Positions 1-12,200 of a DNA stretch of 64,000 nt are shown here, piece after piece (the stretch's first letter is position 1; the number at the start of each line of letters is the position of its first letter). The notes under the pieces were generated by a model. It saw nothing but the letters and a program-made list of their open reading frames with translations. It had not been told where the DNA came from and searched no databases. Where the stretch lies: positions 508,129-572,128 of the forward strand of contig VXAZ01003272.1 in assembly GCA_013399875.1 (NCBI GenBank), given 5' to 3'. The stretch is from Gymnorhina tibicen (Eukaryota > Chordata > Aves > Passeriformes > Artamidae). Position numbers and translations under genes: made by a program.

Positions 1-310
1 CAGCGCCGAGCGCGGCGGGGCTGCCGCCCGCGCGTGGCTGCAGAAGAGCGGTGGCGGCCCCGCTCCCGCGGCCGCCCCGGCGCGGGGACTCGGGTGGATC
101 TGCGGGAGCGGCGCTTTGCGCCGCCGCCCATTGTGTCGGTGATGAGTCACGCAGCAGACGGGGGATGCGGTGATGCGGGGCCGCGCAGGGCCGGGAGGAT
201 TCCCGAGCCCGGAACAATCCCCAGGATTTGGAGATTTCAGGGCCCGCCCGGTCCGCGCTCCCCGCCGGGCGGGTGACAGCTCCGGTGCTGCTTCCCAGCG
301 CGTGACAGTG
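1..310. promoter_or_regulatory. CpG-rich block at left edge, probably MNT 5' end or start of intron 1
   Basis: This stretch is very GC-rich with dense CpG dinucleotides, unlike the AT-richer DNA that follows. A CpG island is expected around the MNT promoter and first exon, and the next recognisable MNT exon lies downstream on the + strand. I could not find the first coding exon (the SIN3-interaction peptide) here, so this is probably the 3' part of the promoter island, inside the 5' end of intron 1. The open frame at 34-276 is low-complexity arginine, glycine and proline typical of CpG islands and is not called as a gene. Confidence 0.5.
143..149. promoter_or_regulatory. AP-1 palindrome TGAGTCA in the CpG block
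   Basis: A perfect 7-bp AP-1 site (TGAGTCA) sits inside the CpG-rich block and is followed directly by CG. The match is seen in the sequence. Its use by FOS/JUN, NRF or MAF factors is inference from location in a likely promoter island. Confidence 0.35.
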
Positions 311-3300
311 CCCTTGCCACCATCGGCCCTGTGCTGATACCGGCTCCGGTGGCGGCTGTGCTCAGGGTACAGCAGTAAAACACCCGGGGCTCGACCCCTG
401 CAGGCTGTTGGGTTGGCTCCTGCTGCTGGGAGATACTTCCACTGCGATCCCGCACTGTGGGAGCATCTTGTGAGGGGATGCGACAAGCTAGGGTCTGGGA
501 CACAGAGGGGCAGGAGGGACCTGGCTTCTTGTGCTGGACAACTTCTGAGGCAGGAATTATTGCTGAGCAGGACATGGGCAGGCTAACACACCAAAGAAAA
601 GACATCTCATGCAGGTTTCCCAGCTCCAGGAGCAGCTCACAGGGATGTGTGGGGATGTGGTGTTACACAAAGCCCACTGCAGGCAGGAGCTGCCACCACT
701 ACGAGCACGCCCAGGGCTGTGGGTGCTGCTGGGGGACACAGTCACCGTGCCTGCTGCACAGAAGTGTCACGGCTGAGCTGGTTGCAGGACCGGCAGCATC
801 AGTGCAAACGTGGCCACTTCAGGGAAGTCTGAACACCAGGAAGACTGTGGCACGGGAGGGAGGAGCCCTGCAGTGACCTTTGGGTGGCAGGAAGATGTCA
901 GGGGAGAGCACAAGCAGAGGAACAGCTGGGAAAGACTGGGGAGTAATGAAGTCTTCTGGGTTGGCTTCCTTCCCTTGCCTTCTTCCTCTGCTCTCCCTTG
1001 AAATCTTGTGTTCTGAGAAGTGTTATGGTCTGTATTATACCCCCAGTTACACTGTGGAACTTCACGGATCCAGTCTGGCCTGAAAATCAATCCATTTTGG
1101 GAACAGCATTAAAAAATGTATCCTGAACTCATCTAAGGGCTGCTGGGTCTGCAGCTGACAGCAGTGCCTGGCCTTGGGCAGGACAGGGACTGCCCAGGAG
1201 CCCCTGATGACATGACCGGGAGTGTGGGCTGTAGTCGGTCCGTGGGGCTGCACCAACCCCATGGTAGCACCCATAATACCTACGCTGTTGTTCGTTCATA
1301 CCTGGGAATAAAGGAGGGAAACGTCTCCCACTCAGCCAGACACTCATCATCCTGACGAGAAAGAAGAATGAGAGAAGAGAAACCAGAAAGGTATCGGAGA
1401 AAGGAGACCAGAATGGCTCAGGGAGGGAAGAGGGTTAAGGTAGGACAGGTCTCCTCCGTGGGGATCCCTGGTGAGGTGCAGTGCTGCAGCACTGTGGTGT
1501 GTGAGGTACAGCTGGGCATTCTGCCTGCCGGGAGCGCCAGGGCCACCTCCAGCCAGACAGAGGCAGTGGAAGCTGTCCTGTGTGTGGTGTGGGACTCAGG
1601 GGGAGGCCTTTCTGAGGAGAGGAGATGAAGGATTCCCTGAAAGCAGAGTGTTTGGATCTTCACATTCTCCTTGGACTTGCTGGGAGGTCAGGCTGGCAGC
1701 TTTTGTCACTGCTCTGTCATTCTTTTTGTGGTTGATAGCTACTGGGGTGCAGCCTGAACCATCTCCAGTTTTGCAGATGCTGCTGGGAGAGCTCAAGCCA
1801 GTGAGCATCCTGCTGGATGCCCCACAGGCTGGTTCCTGTGAGTGCACGCTTGGCATCCAGGCAGTGACGTTCTGTCCCTCTGGCCATAACCAACACCTCT
1901 GCTCAGCTCAGTTTTGTGTCCCGGCAGGTATCCATGTGGCTTTTCTTGCCCCTTCAGCCTCTTCCTGTCTCACCAGGGTGCATACACAGGTCCCGAGCGT
2001 CTCCGGGGGTGTGTGGCATCGTCCTTGGCCTCACTGGCTGCTGCACGTCCACCTGGGTTTCTTTCAGGGGTAGTTAAAGCACCTCCCAACACACAGTGTG
2101 AGTTTATCTATTTCCAGAGGCTTCCAGGTACAGGAGAGCTGCACTGCAGTTTGAGGACAATATGCTTATTCTGACAATTAGACTTTGACTTCAGGAAGAG
2201 CCTTGCTCTGTGACACAGCAGTGTCTGAATTTTGGGGGTGGCAAGGATAATTGTGATGGGATTGCAGGGATAACTGCCCTGTTGCAGCCAGTTCAGGTGA
2301 TGGTGGTGACTTCCTGTTTTGATGGGCAGATACCCTTGATTCTTCTCTCTTTTTCAAATATGGAGATAGGATTCTAAAGGGTAATCTGCACATTTTCATT
2401 CATTTCCTTAAGAAAGCTGACTAGAGTGAACAGCCTGTGGAAACAACCCCTGGCGCAGCCCTGAGATGAAGGTGCAGCAGTGAGCCCTTGTTCTCCTCAC
2501 GGGATCGAGGAATGTTACCTGGAGCAAACATGCTTACCTAACAGGCTGGCTGTTATCTGCCAGATCCAGTTTTGCCATGACTCACTGAACTCATTTCACC
2601 TGTCTGTGCTCCCTGTGTAACACATGAGCAGCGTGTTTGCTGGCTGTGTAACACACACACTGTGCTGGCTGTGTAACACATGAGCAGCGTGTTTGCTGGC
2701 TGTGTAACACTGTGCTGGCTGTGTAACACACACACTGTACTGGCTGTGTAACACATGAGCAGCGTGTTTGCTGGCTGTGTAACACACTGCTGGCTAACAC
2801 ACACACTGTGCTGGCTGTATAACACATGAGCAGTGTGTTTGCTGGCTGTGTAACACACACACTGTGCTGGCTGTGTAACACATGAGCAGCGTGTTTGCTG
2901 GCTGTGTAACACTGTGCTGGCTGTGTAACACACACACTGTACTGGCTGTGTAACACATGAGCAGCATGTTTGCTGGCTGTGTAACACACACACTGTACTG
3001 GCTGTGTAACACACACACTGTACTGGCTGTGTAACACATGAGCAGCGTGTTTGCTGGCTGACTCAAAGCAGCCTGCAGAGCACTTGCCAGCAATGGATGA
3101 AGTGTGGTCTCAGAGTTTCTTCTGAGGGCACATCTGTGGGCTTTTTGGTCTGTTTTAAGAATATGTGGTTTGTTTATAATACAGTTTATTAAGTCAGTTC
3201 ATGTTCCAACCTGTACATTTAAGGCACGTCATTGTTCACTGTGTTCCTGCAGTCTGTGCCCTGTCCCTGGGCCAGAAGCATGGACAGTGGTGTCCTCATG

Positions 3301-6300
3301 CGTGGGAGCAGGTGGGTTGGGTCCTGCCTGTCATCAGTGCCACTTCTTGCTCTGACCTGTGACACAGAAGCTGTTCAGCTGACAAAAATACATGCTTTTT
3401 ATCAGAGTGCATTACTTTGTCTCCCTGTCTCTTGAAAGCACGGATGCCCGATGGAAAAGCAGAGGCCTGTCTCGTGTAGGACAGCTCAACCTGTTTGGTT
3501 GCCCAGGTGGAGCTCCTCGGATGGTGGGGCAGAGTCAGCATGTGCTGTTGGTGCCCACTTGGCCTGTCAGAGCCAGTGCTTTCCTGCACTTTATCCCAAA
3601 TGCCACAGAAAGGTACAACAGGAGTTTTACATTCCTCCAGCCTGCCAAGCTGTGGTGCTGCAGCCGGGACAGCCCACGGCACGCTCGGCATCCTGGCGAC
3701 CTGGTGGCCCTGGGGTGCCTGTACAGATGAGGCTCTCCATGATGGTTTTATTTTTTTAGCAGTCTTGATCTGTTTTCTTTTCCTTTGTAGTGCTGCTAAA
3801 TCCTGGCCCTTTATTTCTTTCTTCTGTCCACAAAGAGTTAGTTTTAACTAAAATGCAGCTACAATTACTCTGGAGCTGATTCAGGGTTTCATTTAAGCAC
3901 TGGAATAGCTTATTAAAGCACAATGTAAATTATCTGTAGAGACTGGAGAAGCTGTTGATTTGAGAAATGTCTGCCAGGTATTTATTTAGTTATGGTTGGT
4001 TCTTCTTTGGGGCTTAGGAGATGAACTACTTCAAGATTTCTTGAGGGTCTTTCCCTGCTGTGTTCCAGGAGCTGCAATGGTTTTGTTGAAAGTAAATGCT
4101 TTCTTGTAAGCCATCTGTCTCCATAAAGTACTGATAAAGTGTGTGCTCCCTAGATTTTATCAGGCAAGATGATCACCTTGTCATTTCTCTTAATTGATTT
4201 CAGGTTTGGATACTGAGGTCACTGGTTTCACTAATGGTCTGTACTGGGTGGTGCAAAGGAGGGATAGTTCACATGAAGGCTGATTTTCCTTTGCCTTTAG
4301 AGATACGACATAAAGGTGTTGTCATCATCCCCTGGCTGAGAAAGCGGAGATTTGAGTATTGTGGTTGTTAGCAGTGAATGGTGACCCAGTCTGCAGATGA
4401 GGTATGAGCATGTGGCAGCAGTGGCAGTGCAGCAAGATTGCTCAGCAGGGAGAGTGTCAGGGAGGGGTAGGGGTCTCTGGACCCCTGAAACTGACCCCGG
4501 GTGGGCTGGCTTAGCTCTTGCTCCTCTGGAGCGTCTCGTGAACTGAGTTCTAACTGTGAAGCATTTCAGGTTTCTTTGTGAACAGCATGCTCCTAAAATA
4601 CAGTTTAGTCTGTCTTTGAGGTGCTGTGTGTGTGAGGAGGAGGGGACATGGGACCGTTTGGTACCAGGCTGCAGTCTGAACACAGCAGCAGCGGTGAGTG
4701 GTCGTAGGGAAATGTCACCGGGTGCCTGGCAGCCAGCTCCGTACAGAGGGCACGGCCAGCAGCCCGGACGGGTTTGGGAAGCAGTGCCGTGTCTTGGGTC
4801 TCCCCTGTTACTGGTGGAGAAGCAGCGCTGCCAAGGGGTGGACACCAAACTGTGAAGTTTTAGCAAAGATGGGAGGGAAAAGTGGGGCTTGTACTGTTGT
4901 CAGCCAAAATTCAGAAGGACTCAGAAAAGGGTTTCAAAGGGTTCTCAGTCCTGCAAGCTTGTCCCTGGGCCTGGAAGTGCTCGTGGCTGTGTGCTGCAGC
5001 CTCTGGTGTCAGCAGCATTTGCCGTGACTCAGAGCTTGCTTGGCTGAGGCTAAGCTTTGCTGGGCTCCAGATCTGCTGACTGTTCTTATCTCCCCTTTCC
5101 TGGTTCTCCCCTGCAGAGCCAGGGACCTGCAGAAACAGAAACCAACCTCCAGGCTCCAGCCTGCCCTTCCTGTTGGCACAACTGTCCCCCTCCAGAGCAG
5201 CCTTGGGAGTAGTAAATAGCTGGAGACTCTTCTGTATCCAGCACTTTCCTGGTAGGAGCCTGGAGTGACTCCTGCGGGTGACACTGCTGCATATCCAGCG
5301 TGAGTGACACCCAGGGCACTCCTCTCCGGGGCTGTAGCAGTTCGAGGTGTGCAAGATAAGCTCCCAGAAGCATTGAATGATTCAGAAAAACACTTCAGAC
5401 AGTTCAGAAAATGACACCACAGAACTGCCTCACTGTTCCTGGAGTTAGGGATGTTCTCGGTTGAGCAAACACAGAGGCAGGATGCTTGGCTATGCAAAGG
5501 TACACGCCCTTGGTAAATTCTGAGTACTGATAGTGTCCCTAGTGAAAAGTAGGAGCATTCAAAGGGCACTGACATCCCTTAAGGCCTGCTCCTCCAGCGT
5601 GGTTCCGGGAGGCTCGGGCGATGCCCATGCTGCCGGCCCGAGGGCACGTGCGGCTCTGCCCGCTGCTCCCTGGCTGGCGCTGGCAGCGGTGGCTGTGACA
5701 CATGGGTGGCACTTCCAGGGCAGGCAAAAGGGACAAGATATATTTAAACGCAGCAGATTATTAGGTAACAAAGAGTGCCTGGTACTGTCTATTCCTGGAC
5801 CATCGAGGCCCTAAAATAGCACCAGGCCACTGGTCAGGGGTGCTGACCCTGTTTCTGTGTCCTCCTGGGACGGGATTTGTTGTTCTGTCCCATGGCTGCT
5901 GGTGTTGCTGTCTCTGCCTGGGTGGCATGGCCAGGGGCCTGAGGTGTCTGCTCTCACCATGTGAGCCTGCTGGCAACTGGAGTGGTGTGGGCAGGGTGGG
6001 ATTCCAGGACCCCTCACACCTGGGCTGTGGTTCACACCCCCTGGGGTTCTCAGGACTGGTTCACTCCCATGGTTTGTTCTGCCCTCAGTCCCCTTGATAA
6101 GAGCGTGAAGAATGAGTGGAAGTTACACATAATTTTGGGGTGCACCTTTGGATTCAGCTGTCCTCTTGCCCAAGGGGATGCCCTGAGCCTTGGCTGCTTT
6201 CTGTGTCTGGGCTTGCAGGAGTTCCTGTGCTAAGTGTGCTGCACGGGAAGGAATGAGCCTTGCATGTGTGTGGCGTGTGTCTGAGCACACAGCACGCTGA

Positions 6301-8762
6301 TCACCCGTCCTTGAACTGTATCTGTGACCAAACGTGGGTGAGCTTCCTTCATATGGGAAAACAGAGCTTGGGGGGGCTTTTTTCAAAGGATGTCTTTGGT
6401 TTGTGTGCAGGGTGTGAGTACAAAGCGAGCAGGAGACAGATCTTCACCACCCAGTGGAAGGGTTTCTGTTCAAAGACGTGGCTCAGGGCCCTCCAGTCCT
6501 TTTGCTGGGGTTGGGAGCATGGGTTCTTTCTGCCTTTGGGTAAGTCAGACCCAAGAGGACAGTGGCTCATTGGTGTCAGATTTTGGCTAAAAAAAAGTCC
6601 TTGAAATAAACGCTTTAGCTCTAGGGAGCAACACCAAAGGCCTTGCTGGCAGGCTGTCAGCAGCCTGAGGGCTGCACCTGCTTCCAGAGACATTTACATG
6701 AATACTTGTGATCAGTAATGCCTGCTGTAACCTTGCTTCCCTGTTCTGTCCCTTCCCCGTGAACATCAGTGGTTGTAGGAGTTCCACGCCGAGTCCCGCT
6801 CCCGCTCGGCAGCGCTGCCGTCGGTGCAGGTCTGGGTGTCCCGGCCGCGTGCCCCGCTGCTGTGGCGGTGTCACCTGCAGCAGCCCGGGCAGGTCCTGCT
6901 GTCCTCGCCAGACCCCGGCACTGCCAGGGGTTCCCATTAATGACTCCTTCGCTGCTCCTTCCTCTCGGTCTCGGCGCAGTTTTAAGTCTGGGTGGAAGTT
7001 GCGTGGGCTTTGCTCTGGTGTGTGCCTGGGAAGGTGGTGCCGGTCAGCCCCCGGCCGCTCTCTGTCCCCGAGGCCGGGTGCCTGTGCTGGCGGCGTGGCC
7101 GGACGTGCCCAGGGAACACCGTGAGTCAGCAGGTCCTCGGGGTTGGGTTTCCTCGTGCAACCTGTGCCAGGGCCATTGCATTGGCTCTGGCTGCGAACCA
7201 GCAGCAAAGTGGAGCAAAAGATCTGCAGACAAAGGGCTTTTCTTTATTAGTTATTAGTGCTGTTCAACTGAACCGCTCCAAAATTGTCGGTAGCTAATAT
7301 TTGGGTTTGCAGGGGATTCCTGTTGGGGTTTTCGCCACCCTGCGCTGCTTCGCTTCTTCCTTTAAGGAACTGTTGATAATGCCCTGAAATATTTTGAGAA
7401 AATACGGAGAAGTACAGCTTTCAGCCTCAGCTGCTGCTTAAGCAACCTCCCTCCTGTTTTGGAGTCAGTCACATCTTTCGCTCACTTACCCCCTGCTTGC
7501 TAGTGCTGCAGAAGTTGAACGAAAACTTCGGATTTGAGTCTCGGGCAGCCCTGGGAAGAGTGCTGTATGGATGTGAAATCCTTCCTGATGACAGAATTTC
7601 GTGTGGTGCTTTTGTGAGTGCTGCAGGGCCCGAGACTGGGGCTGCAGCCCCAGTGCTAGAGCTCGATCCAGGGGCTGGTTTCTCCCTGTGCGGGTGCTGG
7701 ACAGTGTTTACCCTGGCAGCTGGCTGCTTGACCCTGGCTCGTGGGCTCCTAATGGAGGTTGGGGTGTGTTTGGGCTGTCGCTGCAGCTGAACTTCAGGAA
7801 ATTGTGTCGACCGAATCTGGGTCGGTGTTGCTGTGCGGTCACACGTACCAAAGGGCATTCAGAATCGGGAATAAGAGTTTTGTTCCCTTTGTTGCTCTCT
7901 GTAGGTTTTGCATTACGCCCCTCAAAATCAAAAGGTGGGTTAGAAAGTATCCCAGTAGTGGCAGGGCCCCTCTCTTCTTGAAGATCACTAGGGGGTTGAA
8001 CATAACCTGGTAATTCCCGGTGGCAGTATACATGCTCTTCTCTCTAATTTCCTAAATACACATTCTGACTTCAGTGATTCAGTCGAGCCCAAGCTTCTCA
8101 TGGGAGAGGCTCTGTTGGGATGTTTCTTAGAGCTTCCTCTGAATTACCTGATACTGGTGACTGTATAAGACAGAACACCCAACTGCCCATGTCCTTCCGC
8201 TAATCCTTCCCTTGATAAGGTTTTATTTTCCAAATATTTGTATATTACTGTGAAGAGGTTGGTGCACCACTTTTTGTTGCAGCTCCTCAGAGGTTGTCAG
8301 GAGCGGGATCTGCAGAGCCTCACGGATGGTGGGTTTGGAGATATTTGATTAAGGCTGCGCAACGTCTAGATGGCAGGGCCACTGGCGCCACAGGACTTGT
8401 ATAAATAAATTTTGTTTGTGCCATGTTCACGCAATTAAAGCCAGAGCCCTGGATTGCGTTTGATGAGGTTTATTTTGCTAGTCGGGCCACACAAATTTCA
8501 TTTACTTTGTCTGGTGTTCTAGAAACATATAGGAACATACACAGATCAAAGCCAAGTTTAAGAGCTTGATTAAAATCCACAGTAGTAAAGAGGTGCCCTG
8601 ATGTGTTTCTATCAGTGCAGTGTCCCTTGAGCTGGGATTTACTCGGGACAGTATAAAACCCAGGGTATTTTAACTTAAGGATCCTGCCCCGTGCTGGTTG
8701 TAGGCCGTGCCCAGGGAACGTCAGGGAAGCGCCATTGCTGACTGTGGGTGTTTCTCTTTCAG
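311..8762 (+). other. MNT: MNT intron 1 (visible part)
   Basis: No coding exon is recognisable in this 8.4-kb stretch. It ends in a pyrimidine-rich tract and AG at 8761-8762 next to MNT coding sequence. It contains the minisatellite at 2613-3060, a GC-rich patch at about 6770-7130, and otherwise unremarkable sequence. The open frames in it are short, lack recognisable domains and are treated as chance. Confidence 0.6.
2613..3060. repeat. Minisatellite with 202-bp higher-order period
   Basis: Seven copies of a unit containing CTGTGTAACACATGAGCAG alternate with shorter units reading GCTGGCTGTGTAACACACACAC. The ATGAG landmark occurs at 2624, 2680, 2755, 2826, 2882, 2957 and 3038. The spacings are 56, 75, 71, 56, 75 and 81, so a 202-bp block of three subunits is repeated. 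Open frames on the - strand through it only translate the repeat (CYTAS, SQH) and are not genes. Confidence 0.95.
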
Positions 8763-9285
8763 AGGAGAATGAGAAGCATGAGAAGCTCTGCCTGGAGAGG
8801 GAGCAGGAGCAGAAGAAGGCGGGCAAGGCTGGCGTGCCACGGGCCAACAGCGCCCTATCCCCAGAGGAGCCCCGGAGCGAACTGCTGGTGCCCGTCTCCC
8901 CCCCNATTTCCGTCATTCCCATCCCTGTTGTCACCAGTTCCCCCCAGCAAGCGGCCCAGACCGCCCTGTCGCCGCCGCTCGTGCAGCGCCACCAGCCCCT
9001 CGTGAGCCCTCCCAGCGTGCCCAAGGAGGCCTCGTCGGTGGCGCCGGTGATCCAGCGGCCGCCGGGCCCGCACCTGCCGGACGGGAAGGCCGCGACCCCG
9101 CCGTCGGGCAGCCCCAAGCAGCTGCAGCACTACGCGGCGCCGGTGCTGGCCATCTCCCAGCACCATGTGGTCCCGCAGCCCATCCAGCCCCTGCAGCACC
9201 CGGGAGCGCCCGCGCCGCTCGGCGCTCTGAAGCTGGCGCCGGCGGACGACATGAAACCCATCGAGCTCAAGAAGAGAATTGGAGG
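8763..9285 (+). CDS. MNT: MNT coding exon 2 (Pro/Gln-rich N-terminal region)
   Basis: The exon follows a pyrimidine tract and AG at 8761-8762 (a second AG, 8763-8764, would start it two bases later) and ends at GG before GTGAG. It begins with the last two bases of a codon, so one base comes from exon 1. It encodes a charged EENEKHEKLCLEREQEQKK helix continuing the SIN3-peptide region, then Pro/Val/Ser-rich spacer with VIPIPVVTSSPQ, ending LKLAPADDMKPIELKKRIGG just before the bHLH. The IPIPVVT and GTLKLAPA-like blocks are hallmarks of MNT. An undetermined base lies at 8905 and falls in the third position of a proline codon (CCN), so it does not change the protein. Confidence 0.93.
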
Positions 9286-12200
9286 GTGAGTGCGCTGTGT
9301 GGGGAGCCGCTCCTGCTCGCGCAAGGTGTTGTCAGATCGGAAATACCGAGACCTGTGGATATTTAATGTCTTTGAATTGCTGAGAGCGGGGTTTTTTAGC
9401 TTGACGGGCTTTTATTTTCCTCCTTCACTCCGCACTGTAAGATTCTGTATAAGGATTTTTTTTTTTCCAAGCCAGAACTGTGTTAGGAAGCAAGTCCCAG
9501 CCCTGCGTGTCTGATCTCAAGTGGTATCTCATGTTATGTTTGGCAAAAGATCTCTGCTTGTACTGGTCAGGGAAATCAACGGACACTGCTGCTTGTGGGA
9601 GCTTTCTTGAAAACTGGGATGTGATTTGGGAGATGTTATTCCGAGGACAGAGATCACCTTAGTTGCTGTTTTGGTTTCTTAGCGCTGTAAGTGCCAAGGG
9701 CCTCCTGCTTGCTCAGAGTCTTGCAGCTGGAAGGGGCTGAAGGCTATTTAGTCTGCCCTCACCCTCTGACAGGACTCGTGGCTCTGATGTTGCTCCAGGT
9801 TAGTGTTTGTGTGGCTTGTTCTTAAGGACTTTGGCTGGTGGAGACCCTGCCTTCTCTGTAGGTGGTTGTTTCCAGACCACAGTATCCCAATACGGAGTCT
9901 GGTATTACTGCTTGTGGACTGGGAGAACAAACCGTTCCCTTCTTGCAGTAGTTTTACCTGTTTCCTTTGGCCCCTCAGTTTTCCTGCAGGATAAGTGACC
10001 TGGATCTGTTCAGTCTTCCCTCCTGGCCATGCTGTCTGGGCCTCTGACTGTTCTCTGGGGGATGACTCTTGGCAGTGGTGCTGGAGATGGTGTGTGACTC
10101 CTGTGAGGGCTGGAGGAGATACACAGTGGACAGGAAAAGGGTTCCTAGTGTCCATTGGGATGTAGTGATCCCAAAATGCATAGAAGGAAACAGCGAAAGT
10201 AATGCAGACAGGAGTTCGTGAAGATAAAGGCTTTGGTAAAATGCCAGTGTAATTCCTCTAAGAAGATTGGGATCTTCAGAGCCTGTTTGTAAAACACACG
10301 ACTGGAGGAAGGGTCTGTCAGGCTGTGCACTAACCAAGAGACCCTGTTGTGGACGTTGTGTGGGTTCAGGGAGCTGTGGAGGAGGTTTCTGCTGGCACAG
10401 GGGTATCAGGGCAGGCTGCACAAGTTTGGCTGCCCAGGCAGTGGGCAGTGGGGTGGCTGCAGGTGCACCCACAAACTGCTGCTGTGCTGTCAGGCTGAGC
10501 TTTGCCCCTGGGAGGTGGGGGGGCCTGTGGTGCCAGTGTGGAGCACAGCACCACCACAGCCCCCACAGAATTGCTCCATTAGACATAAGCACAGAAAAGA
10601 TGTCTTTTTCAGCCTGTAAATGTTTCATGGGAAAATGCTGTCAACTATTTGTGACAATTTATTAAATATGATTACCTCAATGTCCTGTATATTCAGTCAA
10701 AGGCAAATAATTACTTTGCACAGTGTATGAAAGATACTTGAAATCTCCACGTCTCCTAATGTACCTTATCACTGCTGTAGCCGAAAAACTGAGATAACAT
10801 GTATTTGTTTGGCTTTTCCTAAAAATACTCCTCTGATTCAGAGCGTGGGTGGACTCAAACCCCAAAACCAGAAACTCACTCTGGTTTTTCCTTGAGCAGC
10901 GACTGGAGAATTCCTGTGTTGCTTCATTCCATGTTTATCCTCAGCTGTGTTGTTTCACGCACAGTAAAAACCCAAAGCAGTTGGAAGTGTCTGCCCAATC
11001 CCATGCGCTTGAATTTGAAACTGCACAAACCTTGTCCCGCTGGAGTTGTAGGCATAGGTCAGAACCAGGTCAGAATCCGGGGTCTCTGGGACTGTACAAA
11101 TACTTAAAATTCATGCTTTGTGTCTTTCCCTGTTGTTGGTAGGAGCTGTGTCTGTGTATATACACACACATCACACCTGTTTGTATCTTATGTGCATTAT
11201 ATGCACAGTGCTTGGTTCACCTGATGCACATGTAAAGTATGGAGTTCATCTTGAAACATTATAGGCAGATATATATGTACTTAATGTTAAACCAGTGATA
11301 CCTGGACACCTCTGCTGCTTTTGCATCTTGACCTTATCTCCTCAACATACAGACACTGCTGCAAGCACAGGTGCAATGCAGGAGTTTTCAACCTGACACT
11401 GAGCTGATCTTTGTTCTGTTTGGGTTACAGGGTTGGGACCAGGGAAGTGCATAATAAATTGGAGAAGAACAGGTGCGTAGAAAGCCAGGGGTTTGGGTTT
11501 TTAAATTGTAATTCCCCTCCTTTTTTTTTTTTGGCCTGTCGTCTGTCAATATTTGTTTGGCTTTGGCAGATTTTTTGTTTGTTTGCTTGCTTGCTTTTTA
11601 AACAGATAACCTAAATAAAATTCTTAGTGACTTTTACTGAATCTTGCAGTGTTGCTTTGCTTTCTTATAGCTCAATTCTGCATTTCTTACTTCCCAATAC
11701 GTTCTGTTTAACTGCACCATTGCATCCCAATCACCCTGCAAAGCCCTGATCCCGCAAAGCAATAACAGTGCATAACAGTGTGACTCTCTTTTGATTTAAA
11801 AGGAGTAAAATACCCAAAATCAGGGGTCAGTGTGAATACAGAATAAACATCAGTTTCTGACCCAAAACTCTTACAAGCCTGACTAGCTGAATTGGAAGTA
11901 TGGTGACAGTGAGCACCAGCACAGGGAGATGAAATATTTCATTTAAGGCTGCCCAGTCTTCCTGACAGAGCTGGGATAGAATCCAGGCACAGTCTCTGCT
12001 GGGGTGAGTTGGCTCAGCTGCGAGGGGGCTCTGAGCTGTACGGGGGCTGCTGTGCACAGGTGTAGGTGCTTTGCTGGATTAAGGCCCCAATTAAGCTCTC
12101 CCCTGTGGTGGAATTGGTTTCTGGTGTGTGTCCTGTGAGCTGACGACCCACCTGTGTTTTCTTTAGACGTGCACATTTGAAAGAGTGCTTTGAGACATTA

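Noticed and set aside
34..605. Open frames in the CpG-rich start (80 aa + strand, 122 aa - strand)
   Set aside because: Arg/Gly/Pro-rich compositional frames with no homology signal. Neither contains the MNT SIN3-interaction peptide.
2613..3060. CRISPR-like repeat array
   Set aside because: Units differ in length and the spacers are themselves repeat; the DNA is in a vertebrate intron.
2553..3093. Four long overlapping - strand open frames (up to 153 codons) with repeated CYTAS and SQH motifs
   Set aside because: They are translations of the minisatellite in all three frames. Openness follows from the repeat unit lacking stops, not from coding selection.
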